This document shows, one piece after another, positions 8,758 through 18,055 of a stretch of DNA of 44,358 nucleotides; position 1 is the stretch's first letter, and the number at the start of each line of letters is the position of its first letter. The notes under the pieces were generated by a model. It was given only the letters and a program-made list of their open reading frames with translations. It did not search any database and was not told where the DNA came from. The DNA comes from Zoogloea sp. (GTDB taxonomy: Bacteria > Pseudomonadota > Gammaproteobacteria > Burkholderiales > Rhodocyclaceae). The DNA lies in NCBI RefSeq assembly GCF_028689785.1, contig NZ_JAQVCN010000038.1, positions 1 through 44,358 on the forward strand, read 5' to 3'. Both the position numbers and the translations under genes were made by a program.

Positions 8758-9070
8758 CTCCGGCCCCATCTGCTCAATGGGCTCTCAGGCGCCCTTCCCT
8801 GTCAGCCATTGCGCCGCCGTCACAACCGTCCATCCTGGTCCAATCTGTCGCTTGAGAAATGCCGATATAACTTTCAGGTCCGAGGCATTCTTTCCCCTCC
8901 AGAACCATTCTTGCGCCTGCCAGACAGCCTTCCAGCTTCTGCCGGTCAGATATACCTGCCTTAGCCACAATTCCTCCTAAGATCGCCCCAGCCGCGGGCT
9001 GTGCGTTCCCAACGTAGCTAGCGCATCAATTGTCGTCCTGACAATTACACAAGCCATCGTCAGCCATATC
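8758..9070. other. Interval downstream of the Shango helicase; one weak small frame
   Basis: On the minus strand AGGAGGAATT precedes a possible GTG start at 8968. This opens a 64-codon frame ending at 8774 (MAKAGISDRQKLEGCL...), and a TTG start at 8970 opens another frame. Neither product is recognisable and the two overlap, so I do not call a gene. The right part (about 8990-9070) shows nothing else. Confidence 0.25.
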
Positions 9071-11341
9071 TCATTCTGAACCAAACCTTTCGGAACAAAC
9101 TCGGCGGGGATGACTAAGCGCCGCAGCAAATCGTCTGGCCTCATCGAGATCCAAATTCAGTGACGCAAACGACTTCCTCAATAGCTCCTCGGGCATCGCC
9201 CAGTCCCACTTTTCACGCAGAATGTTCTTCGCTTCGGCCAGAATACGGACGGGATCAAGGTCGGTCATCTCGCCTATCTTTGCCACGGCATCAAGCAGTC
9301 TGTCCGTGGACACCCCCGGCACAGTCAAGGCAACGCCTTCATTGTTGGCACGTAGCCCCATCGTCGCCAGGAGCATGACCAAACCATCATTCACCGCATC
9401 CCCCCGCCACGTAACAAGCACCGCTTCGTGCCCCCACTGGAACATCTGGGATGTGTGCAGATTCGCTCGACGATAGTAGTCCCGGGCCTCTGCCAGCAGG
9501 GCTGCAGCGCTTTGGTCGAGAAATGGTACCGGCGTGCTCTCGGCCAACACCGCACGCATCTCCTGGCGGACCACGTCATGCACCATGGCACCGCCGCCAT
9601 CGAAGGCCGGAGGCGCACCTCCTCTGTCAGGCGTCACGACAATCACCTTGTTCTCGGCATCAACGTCCAGCACCCGCCAGCGACGTCCAGCGAAAATCAC
9701 GCGCTGATCGGGCAACAGTGGATGCGAAACCGGGAGTGAGCCCAGGGTCTTGCCGTCACAGAGGAGACGAAACTCGTCGTCGGACGTAAAGGCGGCGTAG
9801 AACTCGTAGTGATTCACCAGCTTCTCACCCAGCTCACCGTGTAGCAGCAAACCGGAGCTATCCTGAGTGAGGAGTTGCTTGTCGCCCATGTTCCGAAGCA
9901 GGGATACGAAATCGCTGCGGTCCAGATCATCAAACGGCCCCCCTTTCACAAGGAGGGCCCAAAGCTCACCGGCCGTAGCCCCGCCACGCTCGGCAATCAC
10001 TGAGAGAATCTGCTGGATGAGGGTCGAACAGTGCAGTCCACCGACTCTGGGTGGCTCAAACCACCCGCGGAGGAGCAGGCGCACCATCGCGATCGTTTGG
10101 ACAAGCCCTTCCCTGATCGAATCCGACAACCCCGACTTTGGACCGAGCTCCGGCTCAATGCAGTAGCCTCGCAGAATCGCTGGTTCACCCTTTCGACGCC
10201 CGGAGCGCCCCAACCGCTGCCGCAAGCTTGCGATGGAAGGAGGCGGACCGATCTGGCAAATGCACTTCACGGCACCGATGTCGATGCCGAGCTCCAAGGT
10301 GGTGGTGCAGATGGCGGTTGCTGGCCTGGAGCCGTCCTTCAGAGCGCTCTCGGCATCCTCGCGGAAGTCCTTCGACAAGCTGCCATGGTGTGCCCAGAAT
10401 TCGTTCGGCACACCTTCCTGCTCACAACGCCGGCGAAGCAGATCCGAGTAAAGCTCGACCTGCCTGCGGCTGTTTGGGAATACCAGACTGTTTGAGCCCC
10501 GCAGCACCTTGTAGAGGTGCTCGGCCACCTCCAGGGTACTCCCGGGAGCAAGGTCTTCCACCTCGGGATCGTCGATCTCAGGCTGCCCCTCGGCTCGAGC
10601 GGGTTTCTCAACATAGCCCTTGATGAGGATCTTGAGCTCTTGCCCGCCACTGCCCGCCTCGATCAGATCGACGAGGTTGGGATTGTCTGAGCGGAGGAAC
10701 TGGGCAGCCAGGCCCATATCCCCGAGTGTCGCCGACAGGCCCACCCGCGGTAGCCGCCGGCCGACCGACCGCTCGAGGCGGCACATCAGCGACTGGAGCT
10801 GCTTACCCCGCTCGGAGCCGATGAAGGCGTGTAATTCGTCCACGACGACATAGCGCAGCTTCGACATCAGCCCGGGCATCGCCGTCCCACGACGCACGAA
10901 CAAGGCTTCAAGCGACTCGGGGGTGATCAGGAGCACACCCCGGCCATCCTTGATGAACTTGTGTTTGCGGCTCGCTGCTACATCACCGTGCCACGCAACG
11001 ACCTGAATATCGAGTGAGTCGCATAGCCCCGTGAGCCGCCCCCACTGGTCATTGATGAGCGCCTTCAAGGGACTGATGTAGAGCACCGAACCGATGTCTG
11101 GCTCGTGACGCAGCATATGCGTAAGGATGGGGAAGAACGCCGCCTCGGTCTTGCCCGCAGCGGTCGCGGCCGCAATGATGACGTCCCGGTCCGCGTCGAT
11201 CAGCGCGGGTATTGCCTTCTCCTGGGCATCACGGAGTGCGGTCCAGCCCTCTCTCCAGATCCAACGCTGGATACGCGCATCCAGCAGAGCAAATCCTTGC
11301 GAGCCCCCGTCAGAGCTTGAAGCTGGTGAGTTCGTCGTCAT
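9071..11341 (-). CDS. sngC: Shango SngC-like DEAD/DEAH-box helicase
   Basis: A 756-residue superfamily 2 helicase. Walker A is ATAAGKTE (59-66), the Walker B/DEAH box is DELH (168-171) and motif VI is QRLGRSGRR (near 380-390), giving two RecA-like lobes followed by a ~330-residue C-terminal region. The layout resembles Lhr/BrxHI helicases. It is the third gene of a TerB / ATPase / helicase operon, and its start overlaps the ATPase gene by 32 bases, which suggests translational coupling. From established knowledge, this trio is the Shango anti-phage system described by Millman et al. 2022. The helicase presumably acts on phage nucleic acid, but its exact substrate is not shown by the sequence. 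A housekeeping Lhr is less likely given the operon. Confidence 0.85.
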   Translation of the reverse strand: MTTNSPASSSDGGSQGFALLDARIQRWIWREGWTALRDAQEKAIPALIDADRDVIIAAATAAGKTEAAFFPILTHMLRHEPDIGSVLYISPLKALINDQWGRLTGLCDSLDIQVVAWHGDVAASRKHKFIKDGRGVLLITPESLEALFVRRGTAMPGLMSKLRYVVVDELHAFIGSERGKQLQSLMCRLERSVGRRLPRVGLSATLGDMGLAAQFLRSDNPNLVDLIEAGSGGQELKILIKGYVEKPARAEGQPEIDDPEVEDLAPGSTLEVAEHLYKVLRGSNSLVFPNSRRQVELYSDLLRRRCEQEGVPNEFWAHHGSLSKDFREDAESALKDGSRPATAICTTTLELGIDIGAVKCICQIGPPPSIASLRQRLGRSGRRKGEPAILRGYCIEPELGPKSGLSDSIREGLVQTIAMVRLLLRGWFEPPRVGGLHCSTLIQQILSVIAERGGATAGELWALLVKGGPFDDLDRSDFVSLLRNMGDKQLLTQDSSGLLLHGELGEKLVNHYEFYAAFTSDDEFRLLCDGKTLGSLPVSHPLLPDQRVIFAGRRWRVLDVDAENKVIVVTPDRGGAPPAFDGGGAMVHDVVRQEMRAVLAESTPVPFLDQSAAALLAEARDYYRRANLHTSQMFQWGHEAVLVTWRGDAVNDGLVMLLATMGLRANNEGVALTVPGVSTDRLLDAVAKIGEMTDLDPVRILAEAKNILREKWDWAMPEELLRKSFASLNLDLDEARRFAAALSHPRRVCSERFGSE

Positions 11342-12605
11342 CCTCTAGGGCCACATCCGTCGCACCACCACTGTCCTGTTCCACTTCAACGTAATTAACG
11401 AGCTCTCTCCAGTCGGCAGAACTGTTCTGCTCGAGTACCGCCAGCAAGTTGATGAACGCCGTGATCGTCGTCCGCGGCGTGCGAAAGTAGGCCTCTCCCA
11501 GCCTTCCCGCGCAGTGCGACATGAACGCGGGGATGGCCTGGTCAGGCAACAGATACCTGGCCTCATCCCCCGAGGCATAGACATGCCTGAGCTTGCAGAG
11601 CAGCACATAGAAATCTTCGGGCGTAAGGCTCGCCAGGCGCAGCACCGGACCGGAGTAATCCACCATGCCAGCCTTGGCAAAGGTGTTCTCCGCCAACCGG
11701 GATTGCAAGGCCGCGTAGCTGTAGAGACCTCGACGCGTGTCCAGGAGAAACTCCGGCGTTCCGCCCAGCACAATCCCCAACCCCTCTGCTGAACCCTGCA
11801 GGGAATCGTTGAGGATGCGCAGGATCTGCTCGTAGTTGGCATTACGTGCCTGCGTGTTGGAGAGCTTGTAGAGGTTCACCAACTCATCCAGGCAGACCAT
11901 CAGCCCACTGTAGCCCGCAAGACGGACAAAACGCGCCAGGAGCTTCAGCTGATCATAGATGGAGGCGTCATCGATGATGGTTCGCACGCCCAGTGCTGCA
12001 CGTGCATCGGTCCGCGTCGTGAACTCGCCTCGCAACCAACGCACGGCATCCGCCTTGAGCTGCTCGTTGCCTTCTTCGAAGCCTCGGCAGTAAGCAGCGA
12101 TGACCTCCGCAAAGTCATAGCCATTCACCATCTCAGCCAGATGGTCGAGTTTCTCTCGAACGACGGCTTCTGCTGGCTTGCCGCTCGCTTTGGCCTCGGC
12201 CTTCGCTTGTGAAATGAACTTCTCAACGACGCCTGGCAGGGCCCCGCCCTCAGGCTTCGTGCGAGTCGCCAGATTTTTGGCCAACTCGGCGTAAAGCGAA
12301 CGCGCCTGACCGCCCGTCGCGTGAAGGCGCCGGTCCGGGTTCAGGTCTGCGTGCATGGTGACGAGCTTCTTCTCCAGCGCGATGGCGCGTACCAGGTTGA
12401 GGAAGAAGGTTTTGCCGGAGCCGTACTCACCGATGACGACCCGAAACCCCGAGCCCGCATCAGCGACACGGTCGGCATCCTTCATCAGCGCCTCAAGCTC
12501 TTTGACTCGTCCGACCTGAATCAGATGCTGGCCAACACGCGGGACAACCCCCGCACGCAGAGATTGAATAACCGCATCACGGTCCTTTGCGCGAATCGTG
12601 CTCAT
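11310..12605 (-). CDS. sngB: Shango SngB-like P-loop ATPase (BrxD-like)
   Basis: A 431-residue AAA-like ATPase. Walker A is GEYGSGKT (59-66) and Walker B is LMVCLDEL (near 240). The N-terminal pattern (AVIQSLRAGVVPRVGQHLIQ and GFRVVIGEYGSGKTFFL) resembles the DUF2791/BrxD ATPases that partner a helicase in type 2 BREX and in Shango. Its start overlaps the end of the TerB-type gene by 4 bases (12602-12605), and its end overlaps the helicase start, so the three genes are one translational unit. It probably couples ATP hydrolysis to loading or control of the helicase; that role is inferred from gene pairing. The acidic C-terminal tail (ALEDDDELTSFKL) may be a contact surface. Confidence 0.85.
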   Translation of the reverse strand: MSTIRAKDRDAVIQSLRAGVVPRVGQHLIQVGRVKELEALMKDADRVADAGSGFRVVIGEYGSGKTFFLNLVRAIALEKKLVTMHADLNPDRRLHATGGQARSLYAELAKNLATRTKPEGGALPGVVEKFISQAKAEAKASGKPAEAVVREKLDHLAEMVNGYDFAEVIAAYCRGFEEGNEQLKADAVRWLRGEFTTRTDARAALGVRTIIDDASIYDQLKLLARFVRLAGYSGLMVCLDELVNLYKLSNTQARNANYEQILRILNDSLQGSAEGLGIVLGGTPEFLLDTRRGLYSYAALQSRLAENTFAKAGMVDYSGPVLRLASLTPEDFYVLLCKLRHVYASGDEARYLLPDQAIPAFMSHCAGRLGEAYFRTPRTTITAFINLLAVLEQNSSADWRELVNYVEVEQDSGGATDVALEDDDELTSFKL

Positions 12606-15094
12606 ACAGGGAGCGCCTCCAGAACTTCTTGATTGATCTCGATCGGGTCATCACCCTCGGTGAGCGGTGCATCGCAGGTATCCAGCGCAGCCTCATTGAT
12701 GTGCTCGAGTGCCCCATCGAGCATCAACTCCATATCCGAGGCAGCATCCATCAGCTCATCCCGGAGCCAGGTACTACGGGTCACCAGCAAGCGTACGAAG
12801 GCGGAGTAGTTCGCATCCAACCCCAACAGCCCGGTCTGCACCTGCTCGGTCGCTTCCTCCGGCAGCACTGCAGCGACCTCCGTGCGCTCCTGCTCGCCCT
12901 CTTCCACAAAGACGTTCGCAAGAAGGGCAGCAACCTCTGCGGTTTCCTTCTGGAGCTGGGCGATCCGCGCCGGGTCGAGGCTGAAGCCCTGCGGCTTCGG
13001 GCTCACAGAGGCCACCTCAGCGGTCGAGGGCACCGGCGCATCGTTTGCATGAAGATCGGTATAGACGAGCTTGGTATCGAGCCCCAGCGCTCGGTACGCC
13101 CGCTCGAGGAACTTCACTTCCGAGGGACTGACGACGCCATCCGCCTGGGTGAGGTGAGCAAGGAAGCGCGCTATCGAACGACGGGCATCATCGGCCAGAT
13201 GCTCGAATTTCTTCTTTACGCCTGCTAGGGTGGCGGGCTGCTCGATACCGAACCTCAGGTGCGCCTTGAGACGCTTGCGATGCGCGACACTGAGATGGCT
13301 CCACGAGTCGATGTAACGCGTCAGGGTCACAAGCTCTTGAGCAGATGCGTCGCCATCGGCGAGCGCCACCATACATGCCAGGTCGAGCGTCACGGCTGCC
13401 GCCTGATACACCGCTCCCTCCCGCTGGCTTCCTTCGTCAGCGGATGCAGCAAACAGTGCGATCCTGTCCTCCGCCTTGGGGGTACGGGCACCTGCCAGCA
13501 CATCCGGCTCCATGCCAAGCTGGATTTCCTGCAAGGCCCGCGCCAAGCCGATCACCTTGTCACGCGACAGTGGCCCCGCGCTCTTGAGTCGCCCGGAAAG
13601 CTCCCCGAACGACATGACGACCATCCCGTCGCCCACCCGCGTTTTCAGATCATCCAGCTCGGCCTTCACGGCTGCGGGCCATAGATCAACAGGCAACTGC
13701 AGTAGCGCCTCCAAAGCATGTGCTTTGTCTGGATTGCGGCCAACAAAGCGGCTGTAGGGCTCCAGGGCTGTAGTACAGCTGTCGACAAGGGCTTGAAGCT
13801 TCTGGACGGGCACCTTCACAGCAGAGACGTCTGGCAGACCTCCCAGGCTCTGCTGGAACGACTGCCCGTGAAACCCCCTGGAAGCCGGCTGGTATGAACA
13901 CTGCAACTTTGTCTTGTTATTCCGGAGGAGAAAACCCTCTCCGTGCTCTGCAGCGTACTCTCGCTGGAAAAGCTGGGCGAACTCCGCGCCACATCGCGTC
14001 ACTGCGGTGCGACGCGAGATGTTGGGGTCCGCAAGTGCCCAGGCCAGCGCCCAGTTGGCCGGCACGGGCTGCTGGTCCGCAGCAAGCTGACCGAGACCGA
14101 CCTTCAATCCCAAAGGGAGCTCATAGCAGCGCTCAGGAATGGCGGGCGGCGCATCCAGGTAGGCCTTCACCGCCAGCGTTCCAGCATCCAGGTACGCCAG
14201 GAAGTGCGTCGCATACTGCCGGAACGAATTGCTGCCAGCGTAGATATCCAGCAGGCGCTGGACCTCGACCTTGATGGCCGGAATGTCGGCCTTGGCAGCG
14301 GGGTCAGTAGTTACATCAACCAAGGCCCTACGTTCCAGGCCATAGAAGAAGAGAAACACATAGCCGATGTCTGCGTTCGGATCACGACGACCATCCGCGA
14401 GCCACTGCAGGTGAGCACGCCGCGCATCTGGTGTGACATCCGAGTAGCTCGACCAATAGCCCATAAGTCGCAACGAGGTCACCACCGGCGTAGACGCGAC
14501 ACTCAGTTTCGGATTTATCAGCGCTGGGTCGATCTGCCCATAGCGATCTCGAAGCCCCGAGCCGACGTAGAGCAAACCACCTGATATCTCGAAACCCGCG
14601 ACAGTGACCATCTCGCCGGCGGGAACCCACTTCCACTGACTGCCGATGGGGCCCTCCGGGATCGGAATCCGGTGCTCTGCCGTCTGAGGCTCAACACTCA
14701 GTACGAATGACGCGAACTCGTCCTTTTGCATCGCGGCACTTTCCACCTTGAATGCAGGAGCAGGGCAGCTAGTATCTTGAGAAGCAGGCGCTCCTCCCAG
14801 AGGTGGCGCACTCACGACGCGGGAAACCGGCTTGGCTCGACTCCCCGAACTCATCATCTTTACAACCACCCTGATCAAAAAAACCACGGCACCTGCAACA
14901 AAGAGTGTGCCCCAAACCTCCTTGGGTACCGAAGCGACGATGCCAACAACAACCATCGCGCCCACAAGGATCATGCTTGAGCCTGCGTTCTTCTTAGCCA
15001 TGATTTCCAGGGTCAGCAGTGTATCGGGAGCCGCGGGAGGCAATTCTGAATCAGCTGGGCGAAACCGTTTATTGATCAGGGCGGTCAAAGCCAT
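12602..15094 (-). CDS. sngA: Shango SngA-like protein with TerB domains and N-terminal membrane anchor
   Basis: About 830 residues. Two hydrophobic segments lie near the N-terminus (about 41-57 and 62-80), followed by a linker and a TerB-N domain (about 125-270, with IPIPEGPIGSQWKWVPAGE and YVFLFFYGLERR). There follow a helical middle part, a central TerB-like domain (about 565-680, with ACMVALADGDASAQEL and THLTQADGVVSPSEVKFLER, acidic sites that suggest metal binding) and a TerB-C end. It is the first gene of the Shango operon. The start is uncertain: ATG 15094 gives the full frame, while ATG 15001 (MAKKNAGSSMILVG) keeps both membrane segments and looks more typical. The anchor suggests that this component places the system at the inner membrane. 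TerB domains are known from tellurite and phage-resistance loci. Confidence 0.83.
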   Translation of the reverse strand: MALTALINKRFRPADSELPPAAPDTLLTLEIMAKKNAGSSMILVGAMVVVGIVASVPKEVWGTLFVAGAVVFLIRVVVKMMSSGSRAKPVSRVVSAPPLGGAPASQDTSCPAPAFKVESAAMQKDEFASFVLSVEPQTAEHRIPIPEGPIGSQWKWVPAGEMVTVAGFEISGGLLYVGSGLRDRYGQIDPALINPKLSVASTPVVTSLRLMGYWSSYSDVTPDARRAHLQWLADGRRDPNADIGYVFLFFYGLERRALVDVTTDPAAKADIPAIKVEVQRLLDIYAGSNSFRQYATHFLAYLDAGTLAVKAYLDAPPAIPERCYELPLGLKVGLGQLAADQQPVPANWALAWALADPNISRRTAVTRCGAEFAQLFQREYAAEHGEGFLLRNNKTKLQCSYQPASRGFHGQSFQQSLGGLPDVSAVKVPVQKLQALVDSCTTALEPYSRFVGRNPDKAHALEALLQLPVDLWPAAVKAELDDLKTRVGDGMVVMSFGELSGRLKSAGPLSRDKVIGLARALQEIQLGMEPDVLAGARTPKAEDRIALFAASADEGSQREGAVYQAAAVTLDLACMVALADGDASAQELVTLTRYIDSWSHLSVAHRKRLKAHLRFGIEQPATLAGVKKKFEHLADDARRSIARFLAHLTQADGVVSPSEVKFLERAYRALGLDTKLVYTDLHANDAPVPSTAEVASVSPKPQGFSLDPARIAQLQKETAEVAALLANVFVEEGEQERTEVAAVLPEEATEQVQTGLLGLDANYSAFVRLLVTRSTWLRDELMDAASDMELMLDGALEHINEAALDTCDAPLTEGDDPIEINQEVLEALPV

Positions 15095-15320
15095 CAATCG
15101 GAATCTGCCTCACTGAAAAAAGTGAAACGACACTTAACCTCAGCCACCCGTCATCTTCGCGATTCACGCTGCTTTCTACAGCCCAAAAAATCACTCATAA
15201 TGTGTGCGATGAATCACAATCAATTCAGACGCTGCTCTCAAAAGAGACGCCCCATCTCTGAATCACTCCTTGCTGGCTGACAAACTGTCACCGTCCATTC
15301 GCAAACAGAAAGCCCTATCC

Positions 15321-15713
15321 ATGTCCAAAGACCTCGCCGAACTGAGTCTTACCGAGCTCAAGAAACTTCAACGCAAGATCGAGACTGAACTGCAGAAGCG
15401 CGAACGTACTTCCCGCTCCCAGTTGCTCAAGAGCATGGAAAAGCTCGCTCAGGAAGCGGGCTACAGCCTGTCGGAAGTCCTGGGAAAGAACGAAGCTCCA
15501 GCCTCAGTCACGGCGCCCAAAGAAAAGAAAGCTGGCAAGCCTGCGAAGAAGAAGGCGGTGAAGGACAAGAAGCCTTCAGTCATCAAGTTCCGCAATCCTG
15601 CCAATCCCGATCAAGGCTGGACCGGACATGGCAGAAAGCCCAACTGGGTCGTCGAGCATCTGCAGAATGGCGGCGCTCTTGAGGCACTTGCCGTGTCGAA
15701 TCCGACCACGTAA
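15321..15713 (+). CDS. H-NS family histone-like protein
   Basis: A 130-residue nucleoid protein, started at ATG 15321 (MSKDLAELSLTELKKLQR), because H-NS homologues begin there; the frame is open 17 codons further upstream. It has an N-terminal coiled coil for dimerisation (about 5-60), a lysine/alanine-rich linker (about 68-90) and the beta-proteobacterial H-NS DNA-binding tail (VIKFRNPANPDQGWTGHGRK then PNWV, about 93-112). It should bind curved AT-rich DNA and silence transcription. It lies divergently from the Shango operon across a relatively AT-rich gap (15098-15320), so it may help control that operon. This is inference from position. Confidence 0.92.
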   Translation: MSKDLAELSLTELKKLQRKIETELQKRERTSRSQLLKSMEKLAQEAGYSLSEVLGKNEAPASVTAPKEKKAGKPAKKKAVKDKKPSVIKFRNPANPDQGWTGHGRKPNWVVEHLQNGGALEALAVSNPTT

Positions 15714-15958
15714 GGGACACGTAAATCGCGTGCTCCCGCTGGGGGCACGTATGGCGAAGCGGGCCGCCGCCTAGGGTGGCGACTCGCTGGCGCCAGACTG
15801 ACTTCTAGCCCGTCGAACAGCGACCTAGAGTCATTCCTCACTCGACGCAGGATGGCTGGCAGCTTCGGCCGACGACGTGGCGGTCACAGGCGCCGAGAGA
15901 GTCCGTTGTCGGCAGACCGGCCTTCTGCTGAACGTGCCTAAGGCCAAAGCCGTGAAAT
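15714..15958. other. GC-rich spacer A
   Basis: No gene is visible. The part from about 15850 to 15945 carries the string CAGCTTCGGCCGACGACG, which matches CAGCTCCGGCCGACGAAC in the spacer at 16800-17000. These look like members of a loose family of decayed intergenic DNA found between cassettes here. Confidence 0.4.
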
Positions 15959-16768
15959 CTACTCCGATTTTCTAATTAAGAACTCATCCATGGCTTCATT
16001 GCACTGGCGAGCTGCACCGTCGAAGTCGGGAAACAGCGTAAGCGCCGTAATGTTCATAGCTCGAAGCTCTGACAAGACTGCACATCGGTCGTAGTTATTC
16101 AGTTCGAACTTCAACATGATGTTCTGATTGGGGTACCGCGCACCTTGCTGATCTGCCCATTCGCGCAAGGGCCGTTCAGGGTGCAGCTTAAGGAGCAGTC
16201 CGGCCTGGGCCTTGAGCCGCATATTGCCATCTGATGACCCGCTAACGAGTATTGGATCGAGCTCGTCGACGATCACGCTCGGATTGGCCTCCTTATCGGG
16301 TAGGTACGATAGATTGAGAGCCCATATTGCTCGTTGCGACTCATCTTTGACTGAGCGATCCGAAAATGCGAAGTAGGCTGCAACATAGGGCGAGCTCGTG
16401 AAATCGAGCAGCGGCGTGTACATCCCATGGTGACGGGCCAGCGCCCACAGTTGATCGTCAGAGAGCGCGGGGGGGTTTGCACCTCGCAGCCCAACGATAT
16501 TTCGGCGAAAGCTCCCTAGCAGTGTCGGAAGAGCGCCCCTTTCCGACCATTGGGAGTGCGGTCCAATCAGTTTCCGATACAAGGAAGGCACCGGGTCCCA
16601 GGCGGCATCAGCTTGCCCCCTAAAGATGAAGCCTCGGTTCTTGACTGCCATCTGACGGAAGTAGGTGACAAGCTGGTCCCAGGATTCAACTGGGATGACG
16701 CGTAAGCCAGGCGGAGGAGGCAACTGTGGGGAATGATCTCCGCCGTGGCAAAGAGTCTGGTCGGGCAC
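15959..16768 (-). CDS. FRG-domain protein
   Basis: About 269 residues, with the FRG domain named for its FIFRGQ motif. After the motif come WDPVPSLYRK and the later conserved block ARHHGMYTPLLDFTSSPYVA. FRG proteins are often found in mobile and defence regions; a biochemical activity is not established here. I start it at GTG 16768 because AGGAG lies 5 bases upstream. The frame is open back to 16972, but that extension is translated from the GC-rich spacer and has no protein-like character. It is a single gene, convergent with the H-NS gene and divergent from the PIN gene. Confidence 0.75.
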   Translation of the reverse strand: MPDQTLCHGGDHSPQLPPPPGLRVIPVESWDQLVTYFRQMAVKNRGFIFRGQADAAWDPVPSLYRKLIGPHSQWSERGALPTLLGSFRRNIVGLRGANPPALSDDQLWALARHHGMYTPLLDFTSSPYVAAYFAFSDRSVKDESQRAIWALNLSYLPDKEANPSVIVDELDPILVSGSSDGNMRLKAQAGLLLKLHPERPLREWADQQGARYPNQNIMLKFELNNYDRCAVLSELRAMNITALTLFPDFDGAARQCNEAMDEFLIRKSE

Positions 16769-17131
16769 ATCCACTCCTGCGACGTTAAAACGCGCTAGTT
16801 TAGTGCGAAGCAAGCGGTTACGGAGTCGTACGCCGCAGTCTCGGGGTCGATGGCCGGTAACGGATTGGGACCCGCCGCCGAAGCGGCGAGGGTTCAGCGG
16901 CAGCTCCGGCCGACGAACTGCCTGCCACCAGGCGACAGTCGCCTCGTCGGCCTTTGCGGGCATTGACGCCAACGGACTAGAATGGCTGCCAGCCGGCTAG
17001 GAGCGGAAGGCCGACGTGGACCACGTCAGAACAACCTTAGTATCTGCCCGTGGGAGTTCCTGTGTTACGGATATACGCCCGATCATCGCATGTATCTCCT
17101 GGCTGATTCGCCAACTTCTTGCACTTGACTA
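16769..17131. other. GC-rich spacer B between FRG and PIN genes
   Basis: This must hold the divergent promoters of the FRG and PIN genes. From about 16800 to 17020 it is GC-rich spacer DNA sharing short strings with other spacers here: CAGCTCCGGCCGACGAAC with the spacer at 15840-15950, and CTCGTCGGCCTTTGCGGGC with CCTCGGCCTTTGCCGACG at about 20630. I see no convincing promoter boxes. Confidence 0.4.
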
Positions 17132-18055
17132 ATGGACTTCTTTCACGTCGTCATCGACACCAGCATGCTGCGCCAGATGCACTTCCAGCATCCGGATTTC
17201 GAGCGGCTGCTGCTCCGCTCTCGCAAGGGACTCCTTAAGATCTACATCCCGCACATTGTTCTGGAGGAAGAGCGCACCTACTTGCTTGCCAAGCTGGTAG
17301 AGCACGTGGAGCGTATTCACGCGACGCTCAAGAAGGTGAGCGAAGGGCTGCTGGCGATGCTGTCCCAGAGCCTGCCCAAGCCCTCGTTGGACATCTGGAC
17401 CAAGGAGGAGTTGGCGCGCAACTCTAAGGAGGTTTTCGACAGGATCGTTGTTAAAAACAAGATCGAGGTGCTGGCAATCTCCGACGCTCACACGACGAAC
17501 GCGTGGAAGCGCTACTTCGACTGCGCGCCGCCGTTCAACTCCGACCAGCCCCGCGAGACTAGACGCCAGGACATCCCGGATTCCTGGATTCTTGAAGCCG
17601 CCCTTGACCTCAAGGGCAAGCCAGGAAGGCTTTGCGCGCTGGTGGCCGATGGTAAGCTCAGGCGGGCTCTGAGGGATCAGGGTTTTGAGGTCTTCGAGAA
17701 CGTGGAGCCGCTTATTGGTACTGTGGAAGGTGCAAACACTGCACTGCCGATTAATCCACCCGTGCCGGCGGAGCCCGTGCCATTACATCAGCTGCGCAGC
17801 CAGGCCTTTCAGAACGTTGACCTCATCGTGCTGGGCGTGAACGAGGTTCTCCGCTCGCCGGCTAAGGACAAGCTATTCGACACACTGGAACGCGTCGGTA
17901 TTAACCGGGCCATCGCAGAACACGAGGCCCGCACATTGGTGCTGTCCGGCGTATTCAAGGATACGGGCCACCACCTAATTCCAACGAATCCAGCTCAAGC
18001 TGCACAGGCTGCTGACAGCGAGGCCGTCCAACTCGCTTTGCTGAAGGGTCTTTGA
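17132..18055 (+). CDS. PIN-like domain protein (probable RNase)
   Basis: 307 residues with a PIN-type nuclease fold in the first ~195. It opens FFHVVIDTSMLRQ with the first acidic residue at D9. A glutamate cluster follows in IPHIVLEEERTYLL (E45-E47), then aspartates in RRQDIPDSWILEAALDL (D147, D150) and ALVADGKLRRAL (D173). This spacing matches the metal-binding acidic set of PIN nucleases, close to the DUF4935 type. The last ~110 residues are a separate helical part. The stop overlaps the start of the next gene by 4 bases (ATGA), so the two are translationally coupled and probably act together. PIN proteins usually cleave RNA. No small antitoxin gene is present, so the large partner may restrain or trigger it. 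Confidence 0.75.
   Translation: MDFFHVVIDTSMLRQMHFQHPDFERLLLRSRKGLLKIYIPHIVLEEERTYLLAKLVEHVERIHATLKKVSEGLLAMLSQSLPKPSLDIWTKEELARNSKEVFDRIVVKNKIEVLAISDAHTTNAWKRYFDCAPPFNSDQPRETRRQDIPDSWILEAALDLKGKPGRLCALVADGKLRRALRDQGFEVFENVEPLIGTVEGANTALPINPPVPAEPVPLHQLRSQAFQNVDLIVLGVNEVLRSPAKDKLFDTLERVGINRAIAEHEARTLVLSGVFKDTGHHLIPTNPAQAAQAADSEAVQLALLKGL

Noticed and set aside
9071-15094. BREX system
   Set aside because: The ATPase and helicase resemble BrxD and BrxHI, but there is no PglX methyltransferase, BrxC or PglZ; the TerB protein points to Shango.
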